Assembly (NCBI GenBank): GCA_022010095.1
Contig: CP091739.1
Coordinates: 1,240,001 to 1,304,000, forward strand
Direction of reading: 5' to 3'
From: Clostridium sp.
Lineage (GTDB): Bacteria; Bacillota_I; Bacilli_A; RF39; UBA660
DNA length: 64,000 bases
This document shows positions 21,506-33,300 of the stretch, piece after piece. The stretch's first letter is position 1. Each line of letters starts with the position of its first letter. A program made the position numbers and the translations under genes. The notes under the pieces are model-generated. The model had not been told where the DNA came from. It saw only the letters and a program-made list of their open reading frames with translations, and searched no databases.

Positions 21506-22455
21506 TATTGGTAGAGTAATAAGTGTTAATAAAAAAATAATTGGAATGTTCTATTCAATAATGAAAATGTTACCGCAACTATTAGAAAAAAGAAAAATCG
21601 TGATGAGCTTCCAGTAGTAGGTGATTATGTAATAATTAATAAAGATGAATACGATAATTATACTATAGAAGAAATTGTTAATAGAAAGAATACTTTTAAA
21701 AGAAACTATCTATTGATAGAACTACTGAAAAAGTACAAGAATGGTAAAGAGCAAATACTTGCTTCTAATGTTGATATAGTATTTATAGTGACGAGTCTTA
21801 ATAATGATTTTAATATAGCAAGATTAGAAAGATTAGTATTGCTTGGTAATAAAGCAAATTCTAAAATAGCATTTATCTTAACTAAAAGTGATTTATGTTC
21901 TATAAAAGATAGAGAAAATTACAGAAAGATTATAGAAGATAGATTTAACTATCCAGTATTTATAATTAGTTCATATAATAAAGAAGGCATTGATGATTTA
22001 AAAAGTGTATGGAAAGAAAATGAAACGGCAGTCTTTATTGGAAGTAGTGGAGTAGGAAAAAAAAGTACTCTTATAAATACATTACTCGATAATAATGAAA
22101 TAAAAAAACTAATGATATAAGACATAAAGATGACAAAGGTAAACACACTACTACAAGTAGAAATCTATATATTTTTGAAAGATTCAAGAATCGTTATAGA
22201 TGAACCTGGTATAAGAAGTGTAGCATCAAATGATATGAATAGTGATTTAAATGTAGTTTTTTTAGTAAGATAATAGAATTATCTAAAGAATGTAAGTATA
22301 CTACTTGTACACATGAAAATATAAAAGTATGTAGAATTTTACAAGCAATAGAAAATGGAGAAATATCACAGGAAGAATTTAATAGATATAAAAAAATTAC
22401 AAAATAAAGAATATAGAAAAAAAATAGTAATTTCTTAAGAAAAAAAATTGATTAA
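21498..22455 (+). CDS. rsgA: RsgA-family circularly permuted GTPase, frameshifted
   Basis: Ribosome-associated GTPase for late small-subunit maturation. The N-terminal OB-fold (MNNIGRVISVNKK, LPVVGDYVII) is followed by the permuted GTPase motifs: ILASNVDIVFIVTSLN, G4 TKSDL, G1 GSSGVGKST, then G3 as DEPGIR where DTPG is usual. The zinc site CKYTTCTHENIKVC (CxxxxCxHxxxxxC) is intact. About 310 residues. The ATG overlaps the upstream stop, so it is coupled to the ASCH-transglutaminase gene. DEPG suggests either a divergent paralogue or a lineage variant. Confidence 0.85.
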
Positions 22456-22478
22456 AATTAATTAATCAATCTTTTTAA
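22447..22478 (+). terminator. Terminator between convergent rsgA and the GyrI-like gene
   Basis: TTGATTAA, short loop, TTAATCAA with a T-rich tail; A-rich on the other side, so probably bidirectional. Confidence 0.65.
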
Positions 22479-22940
22479 TTGGAAAAAAATAAGTAATCTT
22501 TTTTTAGTAATAGGTGAATAATACTTATTGACTCCACCTATAAGTGGAATATTATTTGAATCTAAATAAAATATAGTTCTTATAAAAAGTATCTTGATCT
22601 TTTTATTTCAACATAAATATATTCGTAACTTGGTACAATCCATTTAGTCCATCCATAAGGAACATCAGCATCTAACTTACATTCTACACCAGCAAGATAA
22701 AGTCCTCTTCTATAGTTTTTCTTCCCAAGGCTTTAAATTGTGATTAAAGTCAGAAGTAAGTCCCCATCTACCAAGAATATTACCATTTATATCCTTTAAA
22801 AGCTAAATCACTTATTTCATTAAAATGAGAATCAACATCATCCCATAGGTTTTTGTATGAAATTTTTTTACCATCTAAAGTAGAACCTTCACGTCCAATA
22901 ACAGCGAATGATTCTTTAGTACATCTTTTTTTATATCCAT
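22462..22940 (-). CDS. GyrI-like small-molecule-binding protein, frameshifted
   Basis: Blocks of the GyrI-like/AraC-effector fold: CTKESFAVIGREGSTLDG, a WGLTSD turn, RGLYLAGVECKLDADVP, YGWTKWIVPSYEYIYVE and the finish IPLIGGVNKYYSPITKK. About 155 residues, a stand-alone domain without a DNA-binding part. Such proteins bind or inactivate hydrophobic compounds. GGAGGT precedes the ATG. Frameshifts near 22585, 22725, 22790 and 22928. Confidence 0.65.
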
Positions 22941-23038
22941 AAATAAAAATACCTCCATACTACTAATATTTTTACAATAAATAACGAAATAAAAACATCA
23001 AATAAACATTTATTTGACATCTTCTTCATTTAAAAATC

Positions 23039-23854
23039 TTATCTAATACTTGAGAAAAATTCACTAGCAGTCATTTTTTTAAAATATAATCTTCATCTTT
23101 AGCACCTTCAATTTCATATTTAAAGAATTCATTATCAGTATTAAATCCTTCTGGGTCAACATATATTATTTTTAGTCCTTGATTTCTTGCTTGTCTTTGT
23201 ATAAGTCTTCTATCAGCATGAGTACCTATACATAAAAGTGCTTTTAACATCCTTATCAAAAAGTAACTTTAGGAAAGTAATTTTTCTATATTATAAACTC
23301 TTAATATATTTTCATTAATACCAATTCTTTTTACATAACCTATCAAAATTATTATTAAAAAAAGATTCATAGTGAATAATTTCTTATCATACATTTTTCT
23401 TTAAATTATAATGAAAATTAGTTGGTTTTGCTTTTAATACATTCAGCAATGATTTCATAGAATTCATCAAATTTAACATTATCTTTTTTTCTATAATTTG
23501 TTTTTATAAGTGTATCACTAGTACCAAAAATAGAATTTTTCCATCACTATGTTTTTTTGAACTTTATATATTTCATGTAATTTATATAATGGCATTACAC
23601 CTGCTTCAATAGAAGGTCCACATCCTAGTTCAACAGCCATTGGAAAGTATTCCTTTAGTTCATTAAAATCATTAATATATTTAGGGTTACCACGCATGTC
23701 TCTTTTTTTCTAATTCCTTTAACTTGTAAATTCCATACTTGATTAAATAACTTATCAGTATTATTTAAATTATCACTTTTTAACAATAATATCAACAGTT
23801 TTTGTAATTATCAATTATTTCATCATAAGGATGTTTATCATACTTGTTAATCAT
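23039..23854 (-). CDS. Sir2-like protein, frameshifted
   Basis: VELGCGPSIEAGVMPLYKLH resembles the NAD-binding GAG(x)S-type loop of sirtuins, and the C-terminal KALLCIGTHADRRLIQRQAR then KIIYVDPEG matches the Rossmann end of a clostridial Sir2-like family. The usual zinc-binding cysteines are not seen, so it is a divergent member, and deacetylase activity is uncertain. About 270 residues. Start MINKYDKHPYDEIIDNY. Frameshifts near 23270, 23340, 23395, 23440, 23555, 23705 and 23780. Confidence 0.6.
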
Positions 23855-23904
23855 TATATTTAGATTATCTTTTTATATATATATTATTGTTCTTTATGTA
23901 ATTA

Positions 23905-24219
23905 TTATTTTTCTAAAGTATTTATTATGTCGTTTAGATATTTATCGTATTCATTATTATTTAATCTAATGCTTAAATATATGTATGAACTTTTTACCAT
24001 TAAATAATTGTCTTTAACATAAAAACACATGATTATAATGAATTGTTCTTCTATTTCTAGTAGTATTGTCAATATACCCTGATACATTTTTATTTACTTC
24101 TTCTTGACTTCTGAACCATATACCTTCAAAAACAAATTCACCTTTAGTAGCAAAGTATTTATTAAAAAAATATTAACTTCATTATTAGTTAATTTACAAA
24201 TTTTATAAGGAAATTTCAT
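23905..24219 (-). CDS. Hypothetical protein, about 105 residues
   Basis: Reconstructed frame starts MKFPYKICKLTNNEVNIFF, continues GEFVFEGIWFRSQEEVNKN and ends in a helix NEYDKYLNDIINTLEK. The track breaks near 24165 and 24040. No family recognised. It lies upstream of the Sir2-like gene on the same strand. Confidence 0.4.
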
Positions 24220-24341
24220 ATGCAGCCTTCTTTCAATTTGATTATATAATACTAATAATACTTATTCAATAATTAACTAAAATAGTAATGTTATTAGATT
24301 ATTAATTATGATAAAAATATAATTAGTGAGTAGGTGATATT

Positions 24342-25052
24342 GTGTATAGTATTGATAATATATTAAAAAAACTAATAAATTGATGTATAAAATCATATTT
24401 ATTTTTTTAGTTTAGCATTTATTTTACTTTTTTTCTATTTTCGCATTAAAAGATATAATTAATGTTAGTTCAATATATAATAGAAAAAGTTAAATCAAAT
24501 ATTAGTGAATATATTCCTACTGATAATAATATGTATAAGAAAGTATATTATTTTTGATGCTGATAATAGACAGTTTTTCTTGTTTAGATAGTGTAGTAAT
24601 TAATAGCAAAAATAATCAAATTGATAAAAAGACAATATATTATAATTTTGAAGATCCTAATGTATGTACAACTAATATAATAAAGAAAAACTAATCTTAT
24701 AGTTTATATGTTTATAATTTCATTATGTATTCCATTGTTGATAGGATTAATAGGTATGATTAAAAATAAATAAAAAAAGATAAATAAGATTAAGATGTTA
24801 AGTAAATGTGGAAAACTTGTTAAAAAAACTTACAATATGAAGTTGTTGAAACAAAAAAAGAGAAAAATGGAAATATTTTATATAAAGCTAAAACTAAATA
24901 TAACTTTAAGAATCAAGTGTTAATATTGTCTAGTGAATCAATATATGATAAAAAAATTATTTAAAGAGTATCCTACGATTGATTTATTGATTAATGAAAA
25001 ATGATGTTAATGATTATTATTTAGATTTCAATATACAAGTAGAAAAATAAGT
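24342..25052 (+). CDS. Membrane protein resembling DUF3592 proteins, frameshifted
   Basis: GTG start after TAGGTGATA. Two hydrophobic segments (IIFIFLVLAFILLFFSIFAL and LIVYMFIISLCIPLLIGLIG) frame an extracellular part of about 75 residues. After the second comes a cytoplasmic domain GKLVKNLQYEVVETKKEKNG, ending LDFNIQVEK. The same layout occurs in the gene at 27.1 kb, which is clearer. About 230 residues. Its stop lies 11 bases before the HD-kinase start. Confidence 0.4.
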
Positions 25053-25062
25053 AGGAGGTAAA

Positions 25063-26400
25063 ATGGACGTAAAAGAGAAAGCTAAGAAGTTTGCGATTAA
25101 AGCACATAAAGGACAAGTAAGAAAGAACGAGAAAGATAAACCTATGATAATACATCCGATTAGTGTAGCAGAATTATTAGAGGAATATGGTTATGATGAT
25201 AATGTAGTGGCTGCTGGTTATCTTCATGATGTAGTAGAAGATACTAAATATACTATAGAAGATATTGAAAAAGAATTCGGAAAAGATATAGCATCTTTAG
25301 TAATAGGGGCTAGTGAAAGAGATAAATCACTTTCTTGGGAAGAAAGAAAGCAACATACAATAGATGAAACAAAAATCATTACCACTTAGAAATAAATTAA
25401 TTATTTGTGCTGATAAAATAAATAATTTAGAAGATATAATGATTAAATTTGAAAAAGAATGGTACTCGTGATTTTAGTGCATTTAAGCGTGGTGAAAAAG
25501 AACAAAAATGGTACTATACAAATGTATATAAAAGTTTAATATATAATGAAGATGAAAAACTTACCAATATTTAAAAAGATTAAAAAAATGTATTAGATAT
25601 AGTTTTTTTAATAATGTTGAAGATGATTATTTAAAAAAAATATAATATTTAATGATAATAAAGAATATTATAAAGAATTAAAAAAAATTACATGCGATGA
25701 AGATGGAACTTCAAAGACTTAAAAAATTATGCCCACTTGAAAAATCTTTTGTTATTGAATTTAATGGAACACCAAGAACAGGTAAAACAACTACAATAAA
25801 TAATTTATATGATTTCTTTAAGAAAGGTGGATTTAGTATATCAATAATAGAAGAGTTTACTACATCAAAATATTTTAAAGAAGTATTTAAGCAAAAGTAT
25901 AAAGATTCAAGTAAGCTAGATTCTAATTTAGCAATAATAGAAGAAACTGTAAAACAATTACAAGATGAAATTAATACTAAAAAGGATATAATTATAGTTG
26001 ATAGAAGTATTAATGATAGGCAAATATGGAATTATATTAGATATAAGAAAAAAATGATATGGATACTAAAATGTATAATGAATTACAGTTAAAGTACAAA
26101 GAGATATCAAAAGAATTAATAGATGTATTAGTAATTACTTATGCTGATCCAATTACATCATTAAAAAAAGAGATTACAATTCAAGTTTAGCACTTGAAAA
26201 AAAGATCATTTTTTTAAATAATGAAAAATATTACTGAATATAATGATAGTGTAAAAAGATTTAAAAAGAATTATTTGAAAATAGTGTAAACTCTTTAATA
26301 CTTGTTGATACATCAAATATTAATATGAATGATTTATCAATAAAAAGTAGCTTGTGAAGTTATGAATGTTATGAGAAGTAAATATATTGAAAGTTTTTAA
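25063..26400 (+). CDS. HD-domain plus P-loop kinase fusion, frameshifted
   Basis: Residues 1-110 are an HD domain like the hydrolase part of RelA/SpoT: KAHKGQVRKNEKDKPMIIHP, GYLHDVVEDTKYTIEDIE and CADKINNLEDI. After a linker in the same frame (LKKLHAMKMELQRLKKLCPL) comes a nucleoside- or thymidylate-kinase-like domain with Walker A NGTPRTGKTT, IIEEF and a DRSINDRQIWNY motif like the DR(S/Y) lid of those kinases. About 440 residues. The link region at 25640-25730 is continuous, so the fusion looks real despite indels elsewhere. It may dephosphorylate and phosphorylate nucleotides; the substrate is unknown. AGGAGG precedes the start. Confidence 0.65.
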
Positions 26401-26437
26401 AAAAAGAAATATAAATTGTAATAAGTGAGGAAATATT

Positions 26438-26982
26438 ATGGATAATGAAACAATAAAAGAAGCTTTATCATATTCATTAGGTTCTGATATGCATGAAGTA
26501 TGGAGAAATAGTAGAAAAAGAGAAGATGGTACATATGAATCTAGAATTAAAAAATCAAAAGATGAAGAATGGAATTTAGCACATGGCACTGATGAAGTTG
26601 ATATTGCTAATTGTACATTTGAAGAATTACCTTCTAATTGGCAATATGAAAATTTAGAAGCAGGAAGGGTTGCAATAGGCCTTGTATATGAAAAAGTATT
26701 AAATGGTGAACAATTTACAAAAAGAAGATATAGATAAAATGGCATCACATATACATGAAGAATGGTTAAAAAGAAACAGTTGGGTATTTGATTCAAATTA
26801 TGGTGATCCAAAACTTGCTGTACCTTATAATGAACTATCACAAGAAGAAAAAGATAAAGATATAGCACAACTCTTACCAGCTTGTAATAAAGTTGAAGCT
26901 TATAAACAAGGTCTAATCAATATGGAAGAACTTTTGTGATAAATATGGAATTCAAAGTGGAAAAAAACGTTATAAAAGATAA
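26438..26982 (+). CDS. RyR-domain protein
   Basis: The C-terminal half matches the RyR domain: DKMASHIHEEWLKRNSWVF, then LAVPYNELSQEEKDKDIAQL. The N-terminal half (MHEVWRNSRKREDGTYESR, DEVDIANCTFEELPSNWQ) is a related or associated domain. About 181 residues with one frameshift near 26720 and one near 26935. In bacteria RyR domains occur in nucleotide-signalling and conflict contexts; here it follows an HD-kinase fusion within 40 bases, so both are probably in one operon. The ligand is unknown. Confidence 0.6.
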
Positions 26983-27097
26983 TTTCTAATATTATTAAAA
27001 TCACTAGTATCAATATGATTATAAAATTGTAAACAGCAATAAAAAAACATTGATAAATTTATCAAGTATGTTAAAATTACAATAGAGGTTGTGTATT

Positions 27098-28018
27098 ATG
27101 TATGATATTAAATTAGATAATGTTAAGAAAGGTAAAAAAATTCTTTTTTCTTTTTTTTATATCGGGAGTAGCAATAGCAGTTATTATGATAGGCATTTTA
27201 ATTGGAAGTACTATGAACTTAAATAGTTTAGACGCAACAACAATGTCAACAAGTGTAGAAATAAATCAACATATAGATAGTGATGGAAATACTATGTACT
27301 CTCCTGTTTATCATTACAAAGTGAATGGTGAAGAATATGCTTGTAGTTCCAATTCATCTTCAAGTATAAGACCTAGTGAATCAAATGCTCTTGTATATTA
27401 TGACTCTAAAAAGCCATCAAGATGTATGACATCTTATTCAAAATCATCTAATAAAATGTTATTGATTTTCTTAATTTTACCAGTGATATTTATAGCATTA
27501 GGAGTAGTTAATATTAATAAAGTAAATAAGAGAATAAAAAAATAATAAAAAGAATTAAATACAAAAAGGTAAGCTTGTTAAAAAAATTTACCATATAGAT
27601 TAGAAAAATTCTAATTTGAAAGTAAATGGAGTTCCTATTCAATTACCAGTAGTTGATTACATTTTACCAAGTGGAGTAACAATTACACTACGAGGAGATC
27701 CAAGACATGATAATAAATTAGCGGATGTAGATGGTATGGTAGATTTAGTTATTGATGAAAAATAATCCAGAAAAACTATTTTTATAGATTTTTGAAATTA
27801 ATAGATTAACTGGAAATTTACAGGGTGATTATTATAAAGGGAATGTTAATAATGTTACTAATACTAATCAAAGTAATCTTCAAAATAATGATACTATAGT
27901 AAATAATGTACCAAATAATATATCAAATAATGTACCAAATATTAACAATTCAAATAATCAAAGCAACATGAATCAAGGCAATATAAATCAAAGTGTTGTA
28001 AATAATATTCAAAAATAG
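27098..28018 (+). CDS. DUF3592-like membrane protein with Asn-rich tail
   Basis: Two transmembrane segments (SGVAIAVIMIGILIGSTM and MLLIFLILPVIFIALGVV) bracket an extracellular domain that reads YSPVYHYKVNGEEYACSSN and ALVYYDSKKPSRCM, the DUF3592 pattern. A cytoplasmic domain with VPIQLPVVDYILPSGVTITL follows and then a 55-residue low-complexity tail of Asn, Ser and Gln. About 305 residues. Function unknown. Frameshifts near 27145, 27565, 27765 and 28010. Confidence 0.55.
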
Positions 28019-28071
28019 TAATTATAAAAAAATAATGTGATACAATAAATTTATAAGGAGGTTTTTTTATT

Positions 28072-28474
28072 ATGGATAAAAATAATTCCAAATGGAACAG
28101 AAGTATTAATATTCTATGATTTTAAAGGACAAAGTCGTGGAGCTAATGAAAGAGAATTTGTAAAAGGAGTAGTTGTTAATAGTAGAGAATCTAATGATTT
28201 ATCATATCATGGTAGTGCATGGTATGAACAAATTTATAATGTTATAGATGAAAATGGTAGAAACTATAAAGCAACTTATGGAAATGCTTATGTAGGCTCA
28301 TTCTTTATTAGAACAATAGAACATCATATGTCTGTGATTAAAAGTAAAATAGCTGATAACAATGAAGAAATATGTGCGTTGAATAAAGAAAATGGTGAAT
28401 TAAATGCTACATTAGAAGAATTAGCCAGAATGAAAAAAGAAAAAGAAGGCCCAGTAATGGAATTAAAAAAATGA
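28072..28474 (+). CDS. Hypothetical protein with C-terminal coiled coil
   Basis: AAGGAGG lies before the ATG. After one early correction it reads KIIPNGTEVLIFYDFKGQSR, a small beta-rich part, then HHMSVIKSKIADNNEEICAL and a heptad-like helix. About 133 residues. Family not recognised. It follows the DUF3592-like gene by 54 bases and ends before a strong terminator, so it may close that operon. Confidence 0.5.
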
Positions 28475-28520
28475 ATAATAAAAAAAGATAATTAAATTAT
28501 TTAATTTCAAAGATTAAAAT

Positions 28521-28556
28521 AAATAGATCAATCGTATTTGGTTGATCTATTTTTAT
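28521..28556 (+). terminator. Rho-independent terminator
   Basis: TAGATCAA, ten-base loop, TTGATCTA and a T run. It ends the transcript that carries the DUF3592-like and coiled-coil genes. Confidence 0.8.
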
Positions 28557-28633
28557 ATTTTATAAATAAAATTACTGTTTATATGATATAATCTATATAG
28601 AAATTGAATTAAATGAAAGTAGGAATACAATTA

Positions 28634-29459
28634 TGTTAAAAAGTGCAATATATCTTAATGTTGTTATATTATTTGTAGCATCAATAATTTTTTAAAGAAA
28701 ATATCCAAAAGTAATACTGATTTAAAGAGTTTAAAAAAACTTATAATATTTTTATTTGTTACTTGCTATTATTGACATTTATTCATTTAGTTTAGTTGAT
28801 GTAGGATGGAATGGTGTAGTTATATTTCCAACTTTTGTAATATCATGGATTCTATATGTAATAGGTATATGTCGTGTAAATAAAAAAATTGAATTAAAAA
28901 TTAAATACCTCTTATGAAAAAAACTTAGTACTAAAAAAAATATACTATTATAATTTTACTTCCAATTTTAGCTTTTTACTATTCCTTATATTTATGAATT
29001 ATATGTACTTAATGTTTGTGATTATTTGTTAGAATATAACTATCAAAATGGATTTATACAATCTGATAACACTTATATTGCAATTATACATAATAGACCT
29101 GTAAATATTACTTTACAAAAGAATTTATTTAATAGACAGGGCATATCAACTCGTATGAAAAACTTATGATGTTGTGTATACCAATGGTACTTTAATAACG
29201 ACGCTTGATTCAAATCGTAATGAAGTGGTTGTGGAAGATGAAAATATAAAAATGGTGGCGATGGACGCTAAAGAAAGAAGTAAATTAGCTAAAGGTGCAT
29301 TTATTAAATATTTTGAGGAAGAAAATTATGCGATTATTACACTTACTTCAAAAGAAAATAGTGGTTCAATATTAGGAGAATATTTTTTTATTCTAATAAT
29401 AAGTATGTTAAAAAGTATATATACTCATGGTAGTTTAAAAATCTATTACATATTATAAA
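28634..29459 (+). CDS. Membrane protein of unknown family, frameshifted
   Basis: Four hydrophobic segments in the first 120 residues (AIYLNVVILFVASIIF, a second, IFPTFVISWILYVIG, IIILLPILAFYYSLYL), then a soluble domain with TYDVVYTNGTLITTLDSNRN and KGAFIKYFEEENYAIITL. About 270 residues. A TATAAT box lies upstream near 28588. Many indels between 28690 and 29160. No relative recognised. Confidence 0.4.
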
Positions 29460-29668
29460 TAGGTCATATATTATAAAATAAATATTTATTAATTTTTTTG
29501 ACTTTATTTAATGTTTTTTTCTTTTCATTAAAAATTATTTTTAATGTGCATTAAAAAAAGTTATGCTATAAATTTGATAATAATGTATCGCTAATTTTAT
29601 AGTTTTTATAGTATAATAACAAATAATGTTTTTGATATACAGATTGATTAATACGAAGGAATGGAAAA

Positions 29669-30785
29669 ATGTATAGATATCTTGATAGTTTAAATGATGA
29701 AGTAAAAGAATATTTTAGTATTCTATCACCTGAATTTCCTGAATGGTTACTAGAATATATAGATACACCTGAAATGGAAAGAATCAGCAAAATAAGTATG
29801 AGTTGTGGAAGTGATTATTCTAAATGTTTTAATGTTAGATATTGGTATTCTAATTTAGACCATAGTGTTGGAGTTGCCTTAATTATATGGCATTTTACTC
29901 ATGATAAGAAACAAACTTTAGCAGGTTTATTTCATGATGTTGCTACTCCTGTATTTAAACATTGCATAGATTTTATGAATGGAGACTCTGAAAGTCAAGA
30001 ATCTACTGAAGAGAAAACTTCTGAAATGATTAAGAGTTCTCCTAAAATAATGAGTTTATTAAAAAAAGAGATGGAATAAAATTAGAAGAAGTAGAAGATT
30101 ATAAAATTTATCCTATTGCTGATAATGATACTCCAAGATTGTCTGCTGATAGATTTGAATATACTTTTTCAAGTGGGTTAACTTTCTTTAGAGTATGGGA
30201 TTTAGATAGAATAAGAAAGATGTATGATAATATTGTGGTAACTACTAATGAAGAAGGTAAAAGTGAACTTGCATTTAAAGATAAAGAAGTGTGTGAAGAA
30301 TATATAGATACTGTTTCAAAATTATGGCCTGAGTGGGTTAGTGATAAAGATAGAACTGTAATGCAATTTTTAGCAGATATGTGTAAATCAATGAATAATG
30401 CAGGATATTTGAGTATAGAAGATTTATATACTCTTTCAGAGAAAGAAATAATTGATAGAATTTTTAAATTGTGAAGATAAATATTTAAGTGAAAAAAAAT
30501 TTAAGTTATTTCAAAGTGTTGATACTGCGTATAAAAAGTGAAGTACCAGTTAATGGAAAATATTCTGTTAATGTAAAATCAAAAAAACAAGATATGTTGT
30601 ACCTTTAGTTCAAACTGGCACTGGTAATGCTAGAATAAATCAAATATCTAAAAAAGCAAAAAAAGTCAAATTGAGGAGTATTTAAATTTATCAAAAGGTG
30701 GTTATTATACATATTTTTGATTTTTGAATTTGAACCATATAATAATGCTAAAACTATAAAATTAGTTAAGAAAGGCAATGTTTAG
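29669..30785 (+). CDS. HD-domain hydrolase, dGTPase-like, frameshifted
   Basis: HD ligands in order: YWYSNLDHSVGVALIIWHFT (His), LAGLFHDVATPVFKHCIDF (HD pair and following His), and DTPRLSADRFEYTFSSGL (last Asp, with the DR seen in dGTP triphosphohydrolase-like proteins). The C-terminal third (KRYVVPLVQTGTGNARINQI) is also found in such proteins. About 370 residues. GGAA lies before the start. It may hydrolyse a nucleotide; unproven. Frameshifts at 30065, 30465, 30495, 30530, 30590 and 30660. Confidence 0.7.
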
Positions 30786-30886
30786 AGATAGAATGATTTT
30801 TTTATGCTTTATTTGTGATTTTTATAACAATATTAGTAATTAACATTTACAAAATTAGATAAAAAAAAGTAAAGTTTAAGGTAATT

Positions 30887-30917
30887 TTGTAGTTATATAT
30901 TATTTTTATGATACAAT
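30887..30917 (+). promoter_or_regulatory. Possible SigA promoter
   Basis: TTGTAG, 19 bases, TACAAT; the spacer contains a T5 run that may be over-called. It precedes the AAGGAG of the coiled-coil gene by nine bases. Confidence 0.4.
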
Positions 30918-30939
30918 GTTATTATAAGGAGTGATGGAT

Positions 30940-31810
30940 ATGCCAATAGAACAGGCACTGCAAGAACTAAAAAAATATGCTGACGAGTTTGTTAATGTAG
31001 GTGATGCAAAAAAAGCAATAGAAACAAATAAGGATGAATTTATACATAAATGGGCAAAAAGTAAATCAGTATTATAAGTATATTATGAATAATTCTAAAG
31101 ACATGAGTGATGAGTGGTTTGCTGCTATAGATATTGTAGGTGACATTGCATTTGATAATCCTAGTTTAGAAAAATGGGTAGAACAAATTATTGAACCGAG
31201 TAAAGAAAAGGCTCAAGTTCAAACTGGTCCATCAATTGATACAGCAACAATTTTAAAAGATGTTGAATCACTTACATCTGAAATTAGGAACATGCAAAGT
31301 TGGGATCCAGAGCACATAGATAGTATAGATAAACAATTACAAGAATACCAAAAAAAATATTATTATCTAATCAAACTTCATTTGAACCAAATGTTTTTTT
31401 CAAAAACTTAATGAGTGATATGAGTGATGCATTAGATAAAATTAATAGGTTTAATAATATGCTTAATTCAGAAGCAACGGAAAGCATTAGAAGAATGTAG
31501 AGGTGTGTAGTGGAAGATTTAAATAATCCAAAAATACCAATTAAAAAGATGATAATGAAGAATTAGAAGAACAAATCGTTAAAAAAAGATTACATAACTG
31601 AAGTAAAAAGTACAAGTCAATAATGTTTCTTCATTAGAGCACAATTATAATGAAGATAAAAGATTATTTGGTATGAAAAAGTTAGAGCAATCAATTATGA
31701 ATTTGTCTGTACAAAAAAGAAGATTTAAAAAAATTTGGATTAAGTTAAAGACTACTGCTGGAAGGACTCATGAGCAGGTTGCTTTTGAAGTAAATAAAAT
31801 GTTTAGGTGA
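30940..31810 (+). CDS. Hypothetical coiled-coil protein, frameshifted
   Basis: Start at the second of two in-frame ATGs, eight bases after AAGGAG. The N-terminal part reads PIEQALQELKKYADEF and MSDEWFAAIDIVGDIAFDN; the middle, from ATILKDVESLTSEIRNM, is heptad-like. After correcting slips near 31060, 31355, 31475, 31490 and 31600 it continues to HEQVAFEVNKMFR. About 285 residues. No family recognised. Coupled to the next gene, which starts three bases after its stop. Confidence 0.4.
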
Positions 31811-31813
31811 TAT

Positions 31814-32117
31814 ATGAAAGAAAATATAGATGAATACATGATTTTTTTAAAAAGCAAGGATTAAAGGAAAAAAACAAAGCATTATTTATGAGCAATTACA
31901 AATATTAGCAAGATTTACTAACGATTTATGCAAAAAAATATAAATGTATCAAATGAATTAATTTTTGAATAAAGAAATTTTTAGATTTAAAAAAAGGAAA
32001 GTTACACTGAAGACGATTTCACTGAAGCAATGATTGTATTAATTAATTCAATACAAAAATTCTATTTGCGATTATTCTAATGGAATTACAAATTTACTTG
32101 ATAAAATTGATAATTAA
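31814..32117 (+). CDS. Hypothetical protein, about 100 residues, frameshifted
   Basis: Reads MKENIDEYMIF, then QSIIYEQLQILARFTNDL and SYTEDDFTEAMIVLINSIQ after run corrections, ending GITNLLDKIDN. All-helical, acidic. No family recognised. The start overlaps a GGTGA ribosome-binding site at the end of the preceding gene. Confidence 0.35.
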
Positions 32118-32195
32118 ATAGTTTATGATAAATATAAGTAGTTAAAATTAATGGTAGTATATTATATACAGATATAATTGATAATTGAGGAAAAT

Positions 32196-33235
32196 ATGGA
32201 TAATGATAAGTTTATAAAATATGTATCTAATGAATTAGTAAATGGAAAAGATGTAGAAATAGAAAGTATGTTAAATGGAGTTCCATATAAAATAATGTTT
32301 TTGGCTATAGATAGTGATAATGGAATTAATATACCAAGCATTTTAGCAATACCATTATCTAATGAAGTGAATAATCAAATTATAGTTGAGGCAAATAATT
32401 TAGAAAGTGAAGATTCTAAAAAAATATTAGAACAAGGAATACAAACTGGATATAGATTAGCTTGCTTAACACGTGATTTACCAGCACCAATTATCATTCC
32501 ATTAATACCAAGTCATAAAAATTATCCTTATTTACAACAACTATCAATAGAATGTTTTGATATCCCAAAAGGTGATAAAAATTATAGAATTGATGAGCAA
32601 GTAGTTAGAATTATTAATAAGTCAAAAAGCTATTCTAAAAAAATGAAGTTGGATTAACAGCAAGCGATAAAATATTTTTAAATGGTTATTCAAGTTCTGG
32701 AGTGTTTGCTCAAAGATTTGCATTGTTACATCCAGATGTAGTTGAAACAGCATGTGTAGGTGGAGCTAGTGGAAGTATACCTGTTCCAACAAAAGATTTA
32801 TCATATCCATTAGGTATCGCAGATTATGAACAATTAACTGGAAAAAGAATTTGACTTTGAAAATTATTCTAAAATTAAATTTAGATATTATGTTGGAGAA
32901 CTTGAAACACAAAATAAATCTAATACTAGGGTAGATGATTTTGGTAATCTAGCACCCATGCATGATATGAGTTATTTTTAATAGAAGTGTACCAGTAGTT
33001 GTTGGAAAAACAAAGAGAAATTTTTTTGGGAAAAGATATGTTTTTTTCGTGCCTAGAAAGAACAATTCAAGTACTAAAAAGTTTAGGAATTGATATTCAA
33101 CATGAAATAATTTTAGGCAGAGGACACAATAATATAGATGGTATAGGTGTTAATGAACTGGGAGATAAAATTATTAGTGATACTTATAAAAATACAATTG
33201 CTGATAGAGAATTAGAGGATAACATTTTAAGATAA
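32196..33235 (+). CDS. Alpha/beta-hydrolase, frameshifted
   Basis: The nucleophile elbow GYSSSGVFAQRFALLHP (GxSxSG type) is followed by DVVETACVGGASGSIP, and the C-terminal GRGHNN could carry the catalytic His. N-terminal strands lead to TGYRLACLTRDLPAPIIIPL, an oxyanion-loop position. About 345 residues and no signal peptide, so a cytoplasmic esterase-like enzyme. The start was chosen at the ATG after TTGAGGAAAAT. Frameshifts near 32645, 32850, 32980, 33022 and 33045. Confidence 0.65.
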
Positions 33236-33300
33236 AAAATGTTAGAATAGTAAAACAAATATGTTACAATAAAAGTAAAGTAAGAAAGGAAAAAAATCAA

